From positions 1 through 64,000 of the forward strand of contig JAEWZH010000005.1 of assembly GCA_023395395.1 (NCBI GenBank): a DNA stretch of 64,000 nucleotides. The letters run 5' to 3'. How positions within the stretch are numbered: position 1 is the stretch's first letter; each line of letters begins with the position of its first letter. Shown here one piece after another: positions 25,188 through 35,472 of the stretch. Under the pieces are notes generated by a model. The model did not search any database, was not told the origin of the DNA, and saw only the letters and a program-made list of their open reading frames with translations. Source of the DNA: Bacteroidota bacterium (GTDB lineage: Bacteria > Bacteroidota > Bacteroidia > Bacteroidales > Porphyromonadaceae). Made by a program: the position numbers and the translations under genes.

Positions 25188-26135
25188 TTAGAAGGAGTAG
25201 CCTATGCCCAAAAGCAAGGCATTGATACGAGGCTCTGCAAGCGCAATCTGGTAGGCTGCATCTAGATGAATGCCTTGCCACTTGGCTCCGAGCCCCAAGG
25301 TCGCACGGCTCTGACCGTGCTGACCATATTGGTAACCTGCACGAGCCTTGAGTACATCACGATAGTTGTACTCCAGCCCTGTCCCTGCAAGCAGTGTGCG
25401 TGCGCCCTTTGCGGTGAAGTATCGCCCACTAAGAGCCCAAGAGAGATGATGCTCCTCTGTAAGTGCCAGCTCCCACTCTCCTCCAAGCACCACTGAGGTA
25501 GGAAGGGCGTGTGCGATACCTCTATCGTCGTACTTCACTGGTGTGCCGGCATCCATCCATCTGATACCGAATTGTAGGAAGGAGGGGGTATCGCCCAGGT
25601 CGATAGCAGAGCCATAATTGGCTCCCACAGAGAAGAGCAGTGCACGAGCTTGAGCCCCGACAAAGCTCTCGGCGTATGTAGCGGTACCGTGCACCACAAA
25701 GGCTCGTGTCACGCTGAAGGCATAGCCTAGGTCTATCGTCCAGTCGTGAGGCTTGAGTGTACCGACACCCTCTTGTCCTCCTAATAGGGGGATGGTGAGC
25801 CCACCCATATAGCGACCACCCAAGTAGATCGCCCTTTTATCTCCAAGTTTGTACCCTGCGCCGATGGTGTACTGCATAGGAGTCCCATAGGGAGTCGCTG
25901 TCTGCAAGTCGGCTGCAAAGTCTACTGCCATCTGTTTATTACCATAGATAAAAGATGCCGGATTGCTGTATAGATGGAAGCTCTCTACCAGTCCGAGAGA
26001 GGTGTTGCCCAAAGCTGCGCTTCGGGAGTCTGCGGTGGCTTCTACTACGCCAAATGTCCGCCCCTGCGCATTAGCACTCCCCATAGAGAGGAGTACCAGT
26101 GCCACAAGAAGGGTTATTTTTTTGATATTTATCAT
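25188..26135 (-). CDS. PorV/PorQ-family outer-membrane beta-barrel
   Basis: A 315-aa barrel protein with signal peptide MINIKKITLLVALVLLSMGS. The opening after the signal, EATADSRSAALGNTSLGLVE, then YSNPASF, matches the PorV/PorQ group related to FadL; members include T9SS shuttle protein PorV and PorQ. The strand pattern runs to the end (INALLLGIGYSF). Directly upstream in the same unit is a peptidase with a T9SS-type C-terminal domain, so a role in its secretion or surface attachment is plausible. The core T9SS copies would normally lie elsewhere. The gene closes the SusCD unit, 57 bp after the peptidase. Confidence 0.75.
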   Translation of the reverse strand: MINIKKITLLVALVLLSMGSANAQGRTFGVVEATADSRSAALGNTSLGLVESFHLYSNPASFIYGNKQMAVDFAADLQTATPYGTPMQYTIGAGYKLGDKRAIYLGGRYMGGLTIPLLGGQEGVGTLKPHDWTIDLGYAFSVTRAFVVHGTATYAESFVGAQARALLFSVGANYGSAIDLGDTPSFLQFGIRWMDAGTPVKYDDRGIAHALPTSVVLGGEWELALTEEHHLSWALSGRYFTAKGARTLLAGTGLEYNYRDVLKARAGYQYGQHGQSRATLGLGAKWQGIHLDAAYQIALAEPRINALLLGIGYSF

Positions 26136-26192
26136 GTCTTCAAAATAATCTGTTACTTATCGACTCCCCTAAGCATGGAGAGTCGTTTGGGA

Positions 26193-28988
26193 TTAGTTTT
26201 TTACTAAAGTGCGCTCTTCGAGCTTTCCATTGCCAGTATCTATGTACATGCGGTATACGCCTGGCGCTAACTTATCGGTACTGAGAGAGGCGGTGGCAGT
26301 GCTACTCTTCACCGGATAAGTACCCTTGTGGACTGTCTCTCCACGTAGGGTAGCGATGGTCACGGTGACCTCTTTTACAGCAGCACTTGTAAGAATCGTG
26401 ACGTAGGAGCGTGCCGGCATAGGATAGAGTGCAAATACCTGAGAGCCTCCCAGTGGTGATACTGTGACATCAAAGGCTAGTCTTGCGGACTTGTGCCCAT
26501 CATTGACGGTAACGACCACAGATGCCATACCTTTTTTCTTAGGAGTGACCATCAGCTTGCCATCCAAGATTTTTGCTTCTACGACGTGGCTGTCAGAGGA
26601 GATCACGGAGTGGGTCACCTCCATCCCTTCAGGGAGCTTAAAGGCATCCTTTATATTGATCTCCATGCCCTTGCCTCCTTCGGTAAGGGTGAGATTGCCA
26701 ATCTCTGCCACTACTTGCGGTCCGGCATAGTGGACAATCTCAAAAGGAATGGTATAGGTTGCCTTCTTATTGAACTGATCTCGGAGTGTAATATCAAAAG
26801 GATGTGAGCCTACCTTCTCTTGGTTGAATAGTGTGACCTCGATAGTATTCTCGACACGCTTTAGAGAAACACCCTTAGGGAGAGCCCCTGCCTCATAATC
26901 CCAACTATGTCCGTCAGGATCCGAGATTTGGAGTACCACCTTCTTATAGGGTGCGATATCCAAGAGGACAATAGGCTCTTGCGGGAGATTCTCAATCATC
27001 GGTACTGCATTTACCGGGGTAGTGTATTCTACGACCTTTAGGTGTGAAGTATGTCCCCAACGGTCAATAGCTTCTACACCACAGTAATATTTTTTGCCCT
27101 CCTGAAGCTCTTTGATGGTATGCTTCATCTCCTTTTGGATTGCTGTGTTATAAGCTCTCAATGTGGCATACGGTTCGAGACCATTTGTTGTAGTAAGTGG
27201 CTTGTCGCTCGTGTAGAGGCGGTAGCTAGTGGCATAACCCGTAGCGGAGTCGTCATCGGTGGCAATACCCCAAGTAACCTCTGCGGAGAAGTAATCAGGG
27301 GCGACCTTGAGGGTCTCTACGTCCTTTGGTGCCAACTCCTTATTTTCCTCGAGTGCCACAGCGGCATCGATATAGCCCGCACCAATCTTACCGACATACT
27401 TGGGGTCGTTGTAGCTGTAGTGGTCTACATCTCTGAGGGCAGTGAGGAGACGCTCCTTGAGCATATCGGCTGTATAGCCCTCCTTGCCAAACTTTGAGAG
27501 GATAAGTGCAGCAATACCCGTCACATGTGGCGCAGCCATTGAGGTACCTTGGGCGTAGGCGTATTGAGGTTGATTAGGGAACAAGAACTCTCGACCATAT
27601 TGTGAGCCATTGCCACTGATATCTAAATCCTTAAAAAGAGGTGAGATGGTGGAGAGAATTCCATCTTTATTGTCATCTCGATTCAGAATACCACCAGGAG
27701 CCATTATATCCACCCAGTCGCCTGAGTCAGAATAGCCTGCTACAGTATAATTGGGAGTGAAGGAGCCCACTGCGATTACTTTCTCGTAGTAACCAGGAGC
27801 GATATTGATGTCCATAGTGCCATCGTTGCCTGCTGCAAAGATGATGACACCACCTTTCATCGGGGCATCCTTGGCTTGTTTTCCGGTCGCTGGGTCTACT
27901 CCTGCCGAAGCGACAAAGTAATCCATCGCATTTTGCAATACCTCAGGGATTTTACTATCATAAGCCACATTGGAACGGTAAGGGGTACCCCATGAGCAGT
28001 TGAGGAGAGTTGCTCCATGCTCCGCTGCCCACTTGAAGGCTCGTGCAATGTTATCCCACGAAGTATTGTGGGGCTCTCCATGATTTTTATTAGGATCGTC
28101 GTGACGGAATATCTGTAGCGACATAATACGCACGCCACTATCTGGAGTGCCATCTCCACCTGCGACGCCCGACACACCAATTTGATTATTGTTGCGCGCT
28201 GCGATAGTACCCGCTACATGCGTACCGTGGTAGCCTTCCTTGACATTTGAATTGTCATTGTAGAAATTGTAGCCATAGGCACCCGGATTTTGGGGATCTG
28301 ACCACATACTTTCCTTGAGGTCTGGGTGTTCAGCCCAAACACCGGAGTCGATAATCCCAACGATAATATTCTTCTTACCTCTCTCGACATCCCAAGCCTT
28401 AAACAGGTTTACATCTGCTCCGGCTTTGAAGGTCTGATCTGTGTCGCTACCGTCATTTTGGTAATGCCATTGGTAGGGTAGAAGGGGGTCATTAAAGGAG
28501 TAGCCATTATTGTACCCCACTGTATTCTGAGGAGCACGTAATGGGGTATAAGTAGTAGCAGAAGGGACTACAGGCAAAGCGCCTTCGGCCGTCTCGATAT
28601 TGGTATCTTTTCTCAACTGATTGAGTACATCTGCGACTGACAAATCTTCGGGGAAAGTAACCTTCATCCATCGATGTAGGTTATGCTCCCTCTGGAGAGC
28701 TTCGTAAGGGCCTCCGATCTCGAAAATTGGCTCAAGCTTAATGGCATCCTCTTCTGCTCTCAGTGACGAACGGAGTGCGGATGTGATAGATGGCAAACTT
28801 CTGAGTCCCTCTTCACTGACCTTTACAAAGGCTTTCCCAGGAAGATAGTCCACACGCACATCTGTTACTTTTTCTTGGGCATCGCTCTTGCCCTCCGGCT
28901 CTATAAGCTGCTCCCTCTGGCAACCCACAAAGGAGATCGAAGCACAGGCAAGCGCAGTATATAGTAGTATCGATAAACTTTTCTTCAT
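26193..28988 (-). CDS. S8 (subtilisin-like) peptidase with T9SS-type C-terminal domain
   Basis: A 931-aa surface or secreted serine peptidase. The signal has a lipobox-like end (ISFVGCQRE). A propeptide-like domain follows (~40-140). The catalytic triad is visible: Asp in VGIIDSGVWAEHPDL (~213), His in YHGTHVAGTIAAR (~250) and Ser in GTSMAAPHVTGIAALIL (~482). Then come a fibronectin-III-like domain (~560-660) and two Ig/cadherin-like domains. The last ~75 residues have the type A sorting pattern (YPMPARSYVTI, then APGVYRMYIDTGNGKLEERTLVK). Carrying both lipobox and sorting domain is odd. It probably trims peptides for import by the adjacent SusC/SusD pair. Confidence 0.9.
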   Translation of the reverse strand: MKKSLSILLYTALACASISFVGCQREQLIEPEGKSDAQEKVTDVRVDYLPGKAFVKVSEEGLRSLPSITSALRSSLRAEEDAIKLEPIFEIGGPYEALQREHNLHRWMKVTFPEDLSVADVLNQLRKDTNIETAEGALPVVPSATTYTPLRAPQNTVGYNNGYSFNDPLLPYQWHYQNDGSDTDQTFKAGADVNLFKAWDVERGKKNIIVGIIDSGVWAEHPDLKESMWSDPQNPGAYGYNFYNDNSNVKEGYHGTHVAGTIAARNNNQIGVSGVAGGDGTPDSGVRIMSLQIFRHDDPNKNHGEPHNTSWDNIARAFKWAAEHGATLLNCSWGTPYRSNVAYDSKIPEVLQNAMDYFVASAGVDPATGKQAKDAPMKGGVIIFAAGNDGTMDINIAPGYYEKVIAVGSFTPNYTVAGYSDSGDWVDIMAPGGILNRDDNKDGILSTISPLFKDLDISGNGSQYGREFLFPNQPQYAYAQGTSMAAPHVTGIAALILSKFGKEGYTADMLKERLLTALRDVDHYSYNDPKYVGKIGAGYIDAAVALEENKELAPKDVETLKVAPDYFSAEVTWGIATDDDSATGYATSYRLYTSDKPLTTTNGLEPYATLRAYNTAIQKEMKHTIKELQEGKKYYCGVEAIDRWGHTSHLKVVEYTTPVNAVPMIENLPQEPIVLLDIAPYKKVVLQISDPDGHSWDYEAGALPKGVSLKRVENTIEVTLFNQEKVGSHPFDITLRDQFNKKATYTIPFEIVHYAGPQVVAEIGNLTLTEGGKGMEINIKDAFKLPEGMEVTHSVISSDSHVVEAKILDGKLMVTPKKKGMASVVVTVNDGHKSARLAFDVTVSPLGGSQVFALYPMPARSYVTILTSAAVKEVTVTIATLRGETVHKGTYPVKSSTATASLSTDKLAPGVYRMYIDTGNGKLEERTLVKN

Positions 28989-29010
28989 AACACTATGTCT
29001 TGCTTAATCA

Positions 29011-30753
29011 TTATTTTGATTTACCGGAAATCTTGTCCAGCATCTCTTTGTCTTTGAGGAAGTGAAAGTTAGAGTAGACATTATCACCGAAAACAAAAGC
29101 CTCGGCATAGCTGACTAAATCATCACCTCTTTGGAAATAGCTTGGTTGATCCCAAGTCCCTCTAAACCTCGTAATAAAACCAATTCGATTGGCCAATTCA
29201 TAGGTATAAGAAAGCATAAAGAATCTATAATCATACTCATCGCCCCAATACGGATATGCGGGATTTTTTTCTTTAGAGACTCTAAAACCGGGAGCTCCCA
29301 CATAAGTATCCACCCGATGGGCAGCAGTACCGGCAAACTTCTCATCATCGACGTGTCCATCAGGGATTTTGTCTGGGAAGTTAGGATCCCTATAACCTGG
29401 TATATTGAAGAAGTAGGTGACTTGATAGAGGTCTCCAAATTCTTTCTTATTATCCCTGCCGGCCTCCGGCTGGAATACGAGTGACTCATAGAGATGTTCG
29501 TAACCGGAAATCGTGGATTTAATGGATTGCGGATTGTTATAATCAGGCACCATTCCCTGCTGTGCTTCGTAGGCAATAATCTCCTCGAGCTTATACTTAA
29601 CGTTGTGTATGATCTGTAGATTTCTGACTGGGAAGTTTTGCATGATATTATTTTTGACCACTATGTTGCTAGGGTCGTAACCAAATTTAGCATAAGCTCC
29701 TGGCAGGTCGTAAATATTATCCTTTGCATCAGCCTTATTTTTCAGCTGTACATAATTGGTGCGATCTTCAAGCTCCTGATAGTAGTTGATAAACTCACTT
29801 TGAGGGTCGTCGTTGTGCACTTTTTTATAACCCCTAGAAAGGACAAAACTATCAAACTCTTCTTGTGAGAATACCTGCCCTTCGGCAGCCTGAATACGAG
29901 CTTCCTGAAAATTATTCGCCCCATGCAATACATCAAACTTATAGATAGCATACACACTCTCTATAGCATCCGTTTTAAATACCACTACAGGTTTTGGCCA
30001 CCCATACTCATCGACCCAATTGAATCGATCTTCATATTCAGTGAAACGGGTATGCCCCTTCTCTGTTTCATAACGAATGATCTCTTCTCTTGTGATATCC
30101 ATTCTTCCAAAAAGTACATCTGAGAAGAGTACCCAACCGGTCTGTGTAATACTCAGTACCACATGCTTGGTCTCATTAGATAGGATGAGCTTTGTACGCC
30201 TATTCTCCGTAGAATGGGAGTCGTCCTTAGGAAGTGGGGCGATGGTCAACACAAGCTTTCCTTCCTGTTGGTTCGCTTGATACGAAAGCCAAGGAGCATC
30301 ATCCACGAGAGTAACCGTCCAATCAGTCGCGTTGGAGATCACGGGTATTTCTTCTGTCTTACCCTTATTATCAAACAGCCAATCCTCTTGCTCCACGATG
30401 AGAGCAGGATCGCTACCGAACTGCACGACACTGATACTCTTGGAAATGCGCTGATCTGCGACCATGACGGTGACAGTAGCTACGCGCTCTTTGGGGTTAT
30501 TATTAGGCTCCGCAGCAATCACCAAGATATTGCCACTTTTAGATAGTTTGAGCCACTCGACATCTGAGTCGTAAGTCCATCTCTCGGAGCTGGCAGTGAT
30601 GGTCACCTGATGAGTGCCACCCAGTTGTCTGAGGGTAACCGACGGTGTACTGCTTATGAGGAAGTGATCAGGCTCAATAGTCTGTCTCTGACAGCTACTC
30701 AAGGCGAGCACTGCGGTCCAGAGGACTATGAGTATTCCATTTATTTTTTTCAT
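29011..30753 (-). CDS. BACON-domain surface lipoprotein
   Basis: A 580-aa lipoprotein (signal with lipobox LSSC). Two tandem BACON-type Ig-like domains are visible at ~35-110 (QVTITASSERWTYDSDVEWL, ending SISVVQFG) and ~115-205 (WLFDNKGKTEEIPVISNAT, ending VLSITQTG). The remaining ~370 residues are not a family I recognise. They are rich in aromatic and acidic residues and contain no HExxH or other catalytic motif that I can see. Position third in the SusC-SusD unit is where surface glycan- or protein-binding lipoproteins usually lie, so a binding role is inferred. Gaps to neighbours are 22 and 36 bp. Confidence 0.7.
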   Translation of the reverse strand: MKKINGILIVLWTAVLALSSCQRQTIEPDHFLISSTPSVTLRQLGGTHQVTITASSERWTYDSDVEWLKLSKSGNILVIAAEPNNNPKERVATVTVMVADQRISKSISVVQFGSDPALIVEQEDWLFDNKGKTEEIPVISNATDWTVTLVDDAPWLSYQANQQEGKLVLTIAPLPKDDSHSTENRRTKLILSNETKHVVLSITQTGWVLFSDVLFGRMDITREEIIRYETEKGHTRFTEYEDRFNWVDEYGWPKPVVVFKTDAIESVYAIYKFDVLHGANNFQEARIQAAEGQVFSQEEFDSFVLSRGYKKVHNDDPQSEFINYYQELEDRTNYVQLKNKADAKDNIYDLPGAYAKFGYDPSNIVVKNNIMQNFPVRNLQIIHNVKYKLEEIIAYEAQQGMVPDYNNPQSIKSTISGYEHLYESLVFQPEAGRDNKKEFGDLYQVTYFFNIPGYRDPNFPDKIPDGHVDDEKFAGTAAHRVDTYVGAPGFRVSKEKNPAYPYWGDEYDYRFFMLSYTYELANRIGFITRFRGTWDQPSYFQRGDDLVSYAEAFVFGDNVYSNFHFLKDKEMLDKISGKSK

Positions 30754-30789
30754 ATTGTTTCACTCTTTAATTCGTTTGTTTCTCAGTCA

Positions 30790-32406
30790 TTACTTCCATC
30801 CGGGATTTTGCTTAAGATTTGGATTGATGCTTTGTACTTCATCGCCCGGAAATCCCCAGATAAAAAAGTCATGACGGGCCTTAATCTCAAGTCCAAGACC
30901 ATACTCTTTCTGGATGAAATCAGTACTATTACGCCCACTATCGCTCTGTGGACGACCGCGGGTAAATCCATTGCCCCACTTGCGGAGATCCCAGAGTCGA
31001 AATCCCTCAAAGGCGAGCTCCCTAGCCCTCTCCTCACGTATCAGCTTTTGTAGCTCCTCACCTGTAGCCTCTGTAGCCTCTAGCCCACGAGATAGACGGA
31101 GGTCGTTGAGGAAAGTCTTTGCTTTATCCTCATCTTGGGTATCGTAGGCAGATTCTGCAGCGATGAGATACTGCTCAGCGATACGGAAAGGTTTGGGTGC
31201 CTGGATGCCATTAGGCACATATCCGCCCCACACCTTGCTATCCCTATCTCTGAGGGCAGGGTTCCCCTTAAATTTAGAAATCACGGCAATGTATCCAAAG
31301 ATGTTGTCAGGACTTTGCACAGAGGTATAGACAAACTCGAAGTAGGCATTGGCTCGCCTATCTTTGCTATCAAATAGTGCCAGCATCTCCACTGTTGGCA
31401 GAAAGTTTGGTGCATTGAACGGCTCGATGCGTTTACGCTCATTCTCTTGGTGCTGCTGTGTGCTAAGATCCGCTCCATATAGCGATATGGCATTGGTAAG
31501 CTCGTGTGGCTTTTCGATAAACGGTTGCCATATTTGCTCCTTGCCGGAATCTCTTTGCCACATTTGCACAAATGGGTCATTTTCTATTGGAGTTTCATTT
31601 GGTCGTGGATCGCTCTCCTTAAGTGGTGCTATGAGAGGATAAGTCCTCTTAGAGATAAGCCTCTCTGCGGCAGCCAAAGCTTCGGCAGGCCTATTCATAT
31701 AGTACAACACTCTGGCTCTGAGTGCTATCACGAGATCTTGGGAGAGCTCCTTATTACCCTCTACAGCGATAGTACCAGCCAACAGCTCTTCAGCTTTATG
31801 GAGGTCGTCTAAGATACGATCCCACACCACTTTATTAGTGGCACGTGGCAAGAGCTCTAGGGGCTTCATCTCTAGTGGGTGTGGCACACAGAGGTCGGTC
31901 GCTGCAGTCTCTTCTACGTAGGGCATTCCCCAACGAATAGCGAGATTGAAGTAGTAATATGCTCTGGCAAAGTAAGCATTGCCTTTATACTGGGCAATCA
32001 TCTTTTTTGCCCTATCCTCTTCTCCTTTAGGGATCTCTACCTGATCGGCATACGCCAATACTAGATTGACATCCGTAAGAGCTGCATAGTATGATTGGTA
32101 TATACCGTTCAAGGTCTCATCAGTGGCTTTCAAGTCCCAACTGTGAAAGGATTGATACGCTCTAGAGCTGACGTGTGCATTGAGCATGTCTGCCTGTGCT
32201 TCTTGAGGGAGCACATAGGCACCACCCATTTTGCCACGAAGGGTAGAATAGATACCGTTGTCCCACTTTCTCAGATCCTCCATAGTGCGGAAGCTCTCTC
32301 TGAAGGGAATTAGATCACTGGGCTCGTGTGTTAAATCACAAGAGGTGAGCAACCCCGATATTAGCAACAAACTTGCTGCTATTGTTTTTGTTATTTTTTT
32401 CATCAT
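30790..32406 (-). CDS. SusD/RagB-family nutrient-binding lipoprotein (first pair)
   Basis: The extracellular lid that captures substrate for its partner SusC channel. The 538-aa lipoprotein has signal plus lipobox LLTSCDLTHEPSD, the alpha-helical TPR-like core (GNAYFARAYYYFNLAIRWGM with PYVE) and the C-terminal family signature (LIREERARELAFEGFRLWDL followed by RKWG). It is 45 bp downstream of its SusC partner. Neighbouring peptidase suggests a peptide substrate, like RagAB, rather than a glycan; no glycoside hydrolase is nearby. Confidence 0.92.
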   Translation of the reverse strand: MMKKITKTIAASLLLISGLLTSCDLTHEPSDLIPFRESFRTMEDLRKWDNGIYSTLRGKMGGAYVLPQEAQADMLNAHVSSRAYQSFHSWDLKATDETLNGIYQSYYAALTDVNLVLAYADQVEIPKGEEDRAKKMIAQYKGNAYFARAYYYFNLAIRWGMPYVEETAATDLCVPHPLEMKPLELLPRATNKVVWDRILDDLHKAEELLAGTIAVEGNKELSQDLVIALRARVLYYMNRPAEALAAAERLISKRTYPLIAPLKESDPRPNETPIENDPFVQMWQRDSGKEQIWQPFIEKPHELTNAISLYGADLSTQQHQENERKRIEPFNAPNFLPTVEMLALFDSKDRRANAYFEFVYTSVQSPDNIFGYIAVISKFKGNPALRDRDSKVWGGYVPNGIQAPKPFRIAEQYLIAAESAYDTQDEDKAKTFLNDLRLSRGLEATEATGEELQKLIREERARELAFEGFRLWDLRKWGNGFTRGRPQSDSGRNSTDFIQKEYGLGLEIKARHDFFIWGFPGDEVQSINPNLKQNPGWK

Positions 32407-32451
32407 CTACAAGTTGATTTACTCATTTAGAGATAAGGTCTATTATCTGTA

Positions 32452-35400
32452 TCAGAAGCCAAGCTCAACTCCTACACTGAGTTGCTTGGTATTAGGGTTG
32501 GCACCGATGGTCACACTTCGATTTACCTCCGGGTCGATGCCCTGAAATTTGGTAAAGGTCAGTAGATTACGACCAGCGAAGTAAATCTTAGCTGAACGTA
32601 TTACCTTAAGAGGAGCGAGATCCTCAGCAGGAACTTCGTAGCCGATAGTGAGGTTCTTCATCCTCATGAATGTGGCATTCTGGAGCATATTCGTATCTAG
32701 ATAATTGCTCTTATGCGGTCTCTGTGGATCCCTTAGATACTCAAGGCTGGGGTATGTGGCAATATCTCCCGGTTTCTTCCAGTAGTCAAATAGCTGACGT
32801 GAGCCATTGAGGTTGTCGTTGCGATTACGGACAAGGGCATCATTTTCAAAATACTCACGATCCATCGATATTGTGTGCTTATCAATAGCAAAAGCAAAGT
32901 CCGCACTCATATATAATCCCTTGTAACGACCCTGCAATCCCCAGCCACCAGTCATCGGTGTGTATACAGGGATACCTGTATTTTGCTCTAGAGAGCTACT
33001 CCATTCGGTCACAAGCTTGTTGTCGTCTTTTGTAAGGACGCCCTTATCTACACCCGGTTCATACCACTCAGGCTTACCCGTCTGAGGATTTACCCCCTTG
33101 TACACAGGAAGCACATAGGTTACCGGTTGCCCTACAATATAAGCGAAGCGTAGGCTTGGATCGTACCATTCGGTGCGACCGTTGAAGAGCTCCAACACCT
33201 TATCTCTATTGTAGTTAAAATTGAGATAGCTACTTAGCCAGTAGTCACGACCCTTGAGTAGGTCGAGATCCAGACGAAGGTCGATTCCTTGGTTTTGGTA
33301 GGCTCCGACATTTTCAAGTCTTGTAACAAAGCCTAGGGAACCAGGTGGCAATCCTGATGAGTAAGAGATAGGCACATCAAATAGCATATCTGTCGTAAGG
33401 CGATTATAGTATTCGAGATTGATTTCGACACAATCGAAAAAGCGTCCCTTTGCGCCTACGGTCAGCTTACTCTGCTTCTCCCAAGTAAGATCAGGATTTC
33501 CATAGGTAAAGAAACCAAGGCTCACTTCACCCATCTTACGTCCTACATTGCCCACATAAGACTCTGTACTATATGGAGGGATTGCGGAGTTGCCCTGTGT
33601 CCCATAGCTCGCCTTTACATCTAGTAAGTCGATCCAATCGACTCCTTTAAGGAAACTCTCATTTTTAGCCTTCCAAAGGAAGCCAGCCGACCAGAAAAGA
33701 CCATTACGCTTGTTGGCACCGAAACGAGAGGAAGCATCGTTACGGAGGACAAGATCTACAAAATACCTATTGCTATACTCATAAGCAAACTGTCCAAAGA
33801 ATGAGAGGAATGAGTAAGCAAGATTGCTCTCAGCTAACCCATAGTCCTTTGTAAGGTTGCCAAGAAGTTTGAGACGATCATCAAGAAGCCCCACACCACT
33901 AGCGGAAAATCCATCGTTACCATAGCGGACATACTCTTGTCCTAAAAGAGATGTCAGACGGTGGTCACTTCCGCCAAAATCCATCGTATAAGAGGCAGTA
34001 TTTGTGGTGGAGAAATTAATCGCTCCTTGATATGCTCTAGAAGCCGACCCTATACCGTAGGCCTTTCTATACGAGGGCAATACACGATTCATCACAGTGC
34101 CGTAGCTGATCTCAAGACCGGCCATACTCCTGATGACCAGATGTCTCAAGGGCGTGATGGTGAGATTTCCATTTGCTGCTAGGATGAATGTATTATTGGC
34201 AGAAGGGTTGGTCTTGATAGTGTGCTCTGGCGAGGTAATCCCTAAGATTGGGACATACTCCAGTACCTCACCTGTCTCCATATCAAAAGGAGTGATAAAC
34301 GGGGGATTAATCGCTGCGATACCGCCACCACTTAGATTGTTGCCTCCAAAGGGTGAAGTCTGCGTCTTGTCGTATGAGGCATTGATATTTAATCCGGAGC
34401 GGATCCAGTCACTAAACTCGGTATTGAGATTAACCCTTCCAAAAGCTTTCCGATAGCTTGACCCCATGCGGAGACCCTCTTGAGTCATGAGGCCCCCGGA
34501 GAGGTAGTACGCAGTACGACCAGAGCCTCCTGATACAGAGACGTCAGTAGTAAACATCGGTGCATTTTGGTAAATGTAACGATACCACTGGAAGTCATTG
34601 CCTTTGAATAGATTTTCCTTAAAGTTTTCGACCTCTTCAGCGCTGTAAATATTGGTTTCCACGTAATAGCGAAGCAGCTCATCGGCAGTCATCAGCTGGT
34701 CGAAGTAATCTGTATTGGCCAGTGACGACACGCCATACTGTGCTCGGAAGGTGGTGCTGACCCGCTCGCCGGCACTACCGCGTTTACTGGTGATATACAC
34801 TACGCCATTGGCAGCTCTGGCACCATAGATAGAGGTCGCGGCAGCGTCTTTAAGAAATTGGATGCTTTCAATATCGTTGGGGTTCATCGCTTGGATTACA
34901 CTTTCGGTCACGGGCATTCCATCTAGGATAAATAGAGGAGCCGTACCTGCACCAAGCGATCCTTGACCGTGGAGTGCTATAGAGAGACGCGCTGAAGGCT
35001 CTCCTGATGAAGAGAATACCTGAAGCCCAGACACCTTTCCTTGGGCTGCATCCAAGGGGTTAGCGACCGGCTTATTAGAAAGCTGATCAGCTTTTACGGT
35101 GACCACCGATGCCGAGGTATTTGTGACCTTTCGAGGCATATAACCGATGATTACCACATCCTCTAGCTGTTTAGCGTCGGGCTCCAAACGGACTACCATA
35201 CCATTTTTAGCTGGAAGCTCTACGGTTTTATAGCCTACGTAGGAAAATACCAAGATCTCTCCTGGTTGGGCATTGATTGTAAACACTCCGTCTAAGTTGG
35301 AGGCAGTTCCCTTGCTGGGATTACTCTTGAGTCGGACAGAAGCTCCAATGACACCCATCTCTAATTCATCATAGATGGTGCCTTTGATGACCGGACTTTG

Positions 35401-35472
35401 ACCAAAAAGGACTAACGTACAGCTGGCAAGGCAGAGGAGCAGAAGCAATCTTCTAGCTTTGTACATAATCAT
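32452..35472 (-). CDS. SusC/RagA-family TonB-dependent transporter (first pair)
   Basis: Outer-membrane channel energised by TonB. The 1006-aa protein has a signal peptide, an N-terminal carboxypeptidase-like domain (VIKGTIYDELEMGVIGASVR; EILVFSYVGYKTVELP) and a TonB-box-like strand (LEDVVIIGYMP). The plug carries the SusC signature (KDAAATSIYGARAANGVVYI), followed by a 22-strand barrel ending TKQLSVGVELGF. It is the first gene of the unit that ends with the PorV-like barrel. Start could be either of the first two Met codons (35472 or 35466). Confidence 0.93.
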   Translation of the reverse strand: MIMYKARRLLLLLCLASCTLVLFGQSPVIKGTIYDELEMGVIGASVRLKSNPSKGTASNLDGVFTINAQPGEILVFSYVGYKTVELPAKNGMVVRLEPDAKQLEDVVIIGYMPRKVTNTSASVVTVKADQLSNKPVANPLDAAQGKVSGLQVFSSSGEPSARLSIALHGQGSLGAGTAPLFILDGMPVTESVIQAMNPNDIESIQFLKDAAATSIYGARAANGVVYITSKRGSAGERVSTTFRAQYGVSSLANTDYFDQLMTADELLRYYVETNIYSAEEVENFKENLFKGNDFQWYRYIYQNAPMFTTDVSVSGGSGRTAYYLSGGLMTQEGLRMGSSYRKAFGRVNLNTEFSDWIRSGLNINASYDKTQTSPFGGNNLSGGGIAAINPPFITPFDMETGEVLEYVPILGITSPEHTIKTNPSANNTFILAANGNLTITPLRHLVIRSMAGLEISYGTVMNRVLPSYRKAYGIGSASRAYQGAINFSTTNTASYTMDFGGSDHRLTSLLGQEYVRYGNDGFSASGVGLLDDRLKLLGNLTKDYGLAESNLAYSFLSFFGQFAYEYSNRYFVDLVLRNDASSRFGANKRNGLFWSAGFLWKAKNESFLKGVDWIDLLDVKASYGTQGNSAIPPYSTESYVGNVGRKMGEVSLGFFTYGNPDLTWEKQSKLTVGAKGRFFDCVEINLEYYNRLTTDMLFDVPISYSSGLPPGSLGFVTRLENVGAYQNQGIDLRLDLDLLKGRDYWLSSYLNFNYNRDKVLELFNGRTEWYDPSLRFAYIVGQPVTYVLPVYKGVNPQTGKPEWYEPGVDKGVLTKDDNKLVTEWSSSLEQNTGIPVYTPMTGGWGLQGRYKGLYMSADFAFAIDKHTISMDREYFENDALVRNRNDNLNGSRQLFDYWKKPGDIATYPSLEYLRDPQRPHKSNYLDTNMLQNATFMRMKNLTIGYEVPAEDLAPLKVIRSAKIYFAGRNLLTFTKFQGIDPEVNRSVTIGANPNTKQLSVGVELGF

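Noticed and set aside
25188..26135. The core T9SS protein PorV itself
   Set aside because: Family resemblance is good but the gene lies in a SusCD unit without other T9SS genes; a paralogue is more likely.
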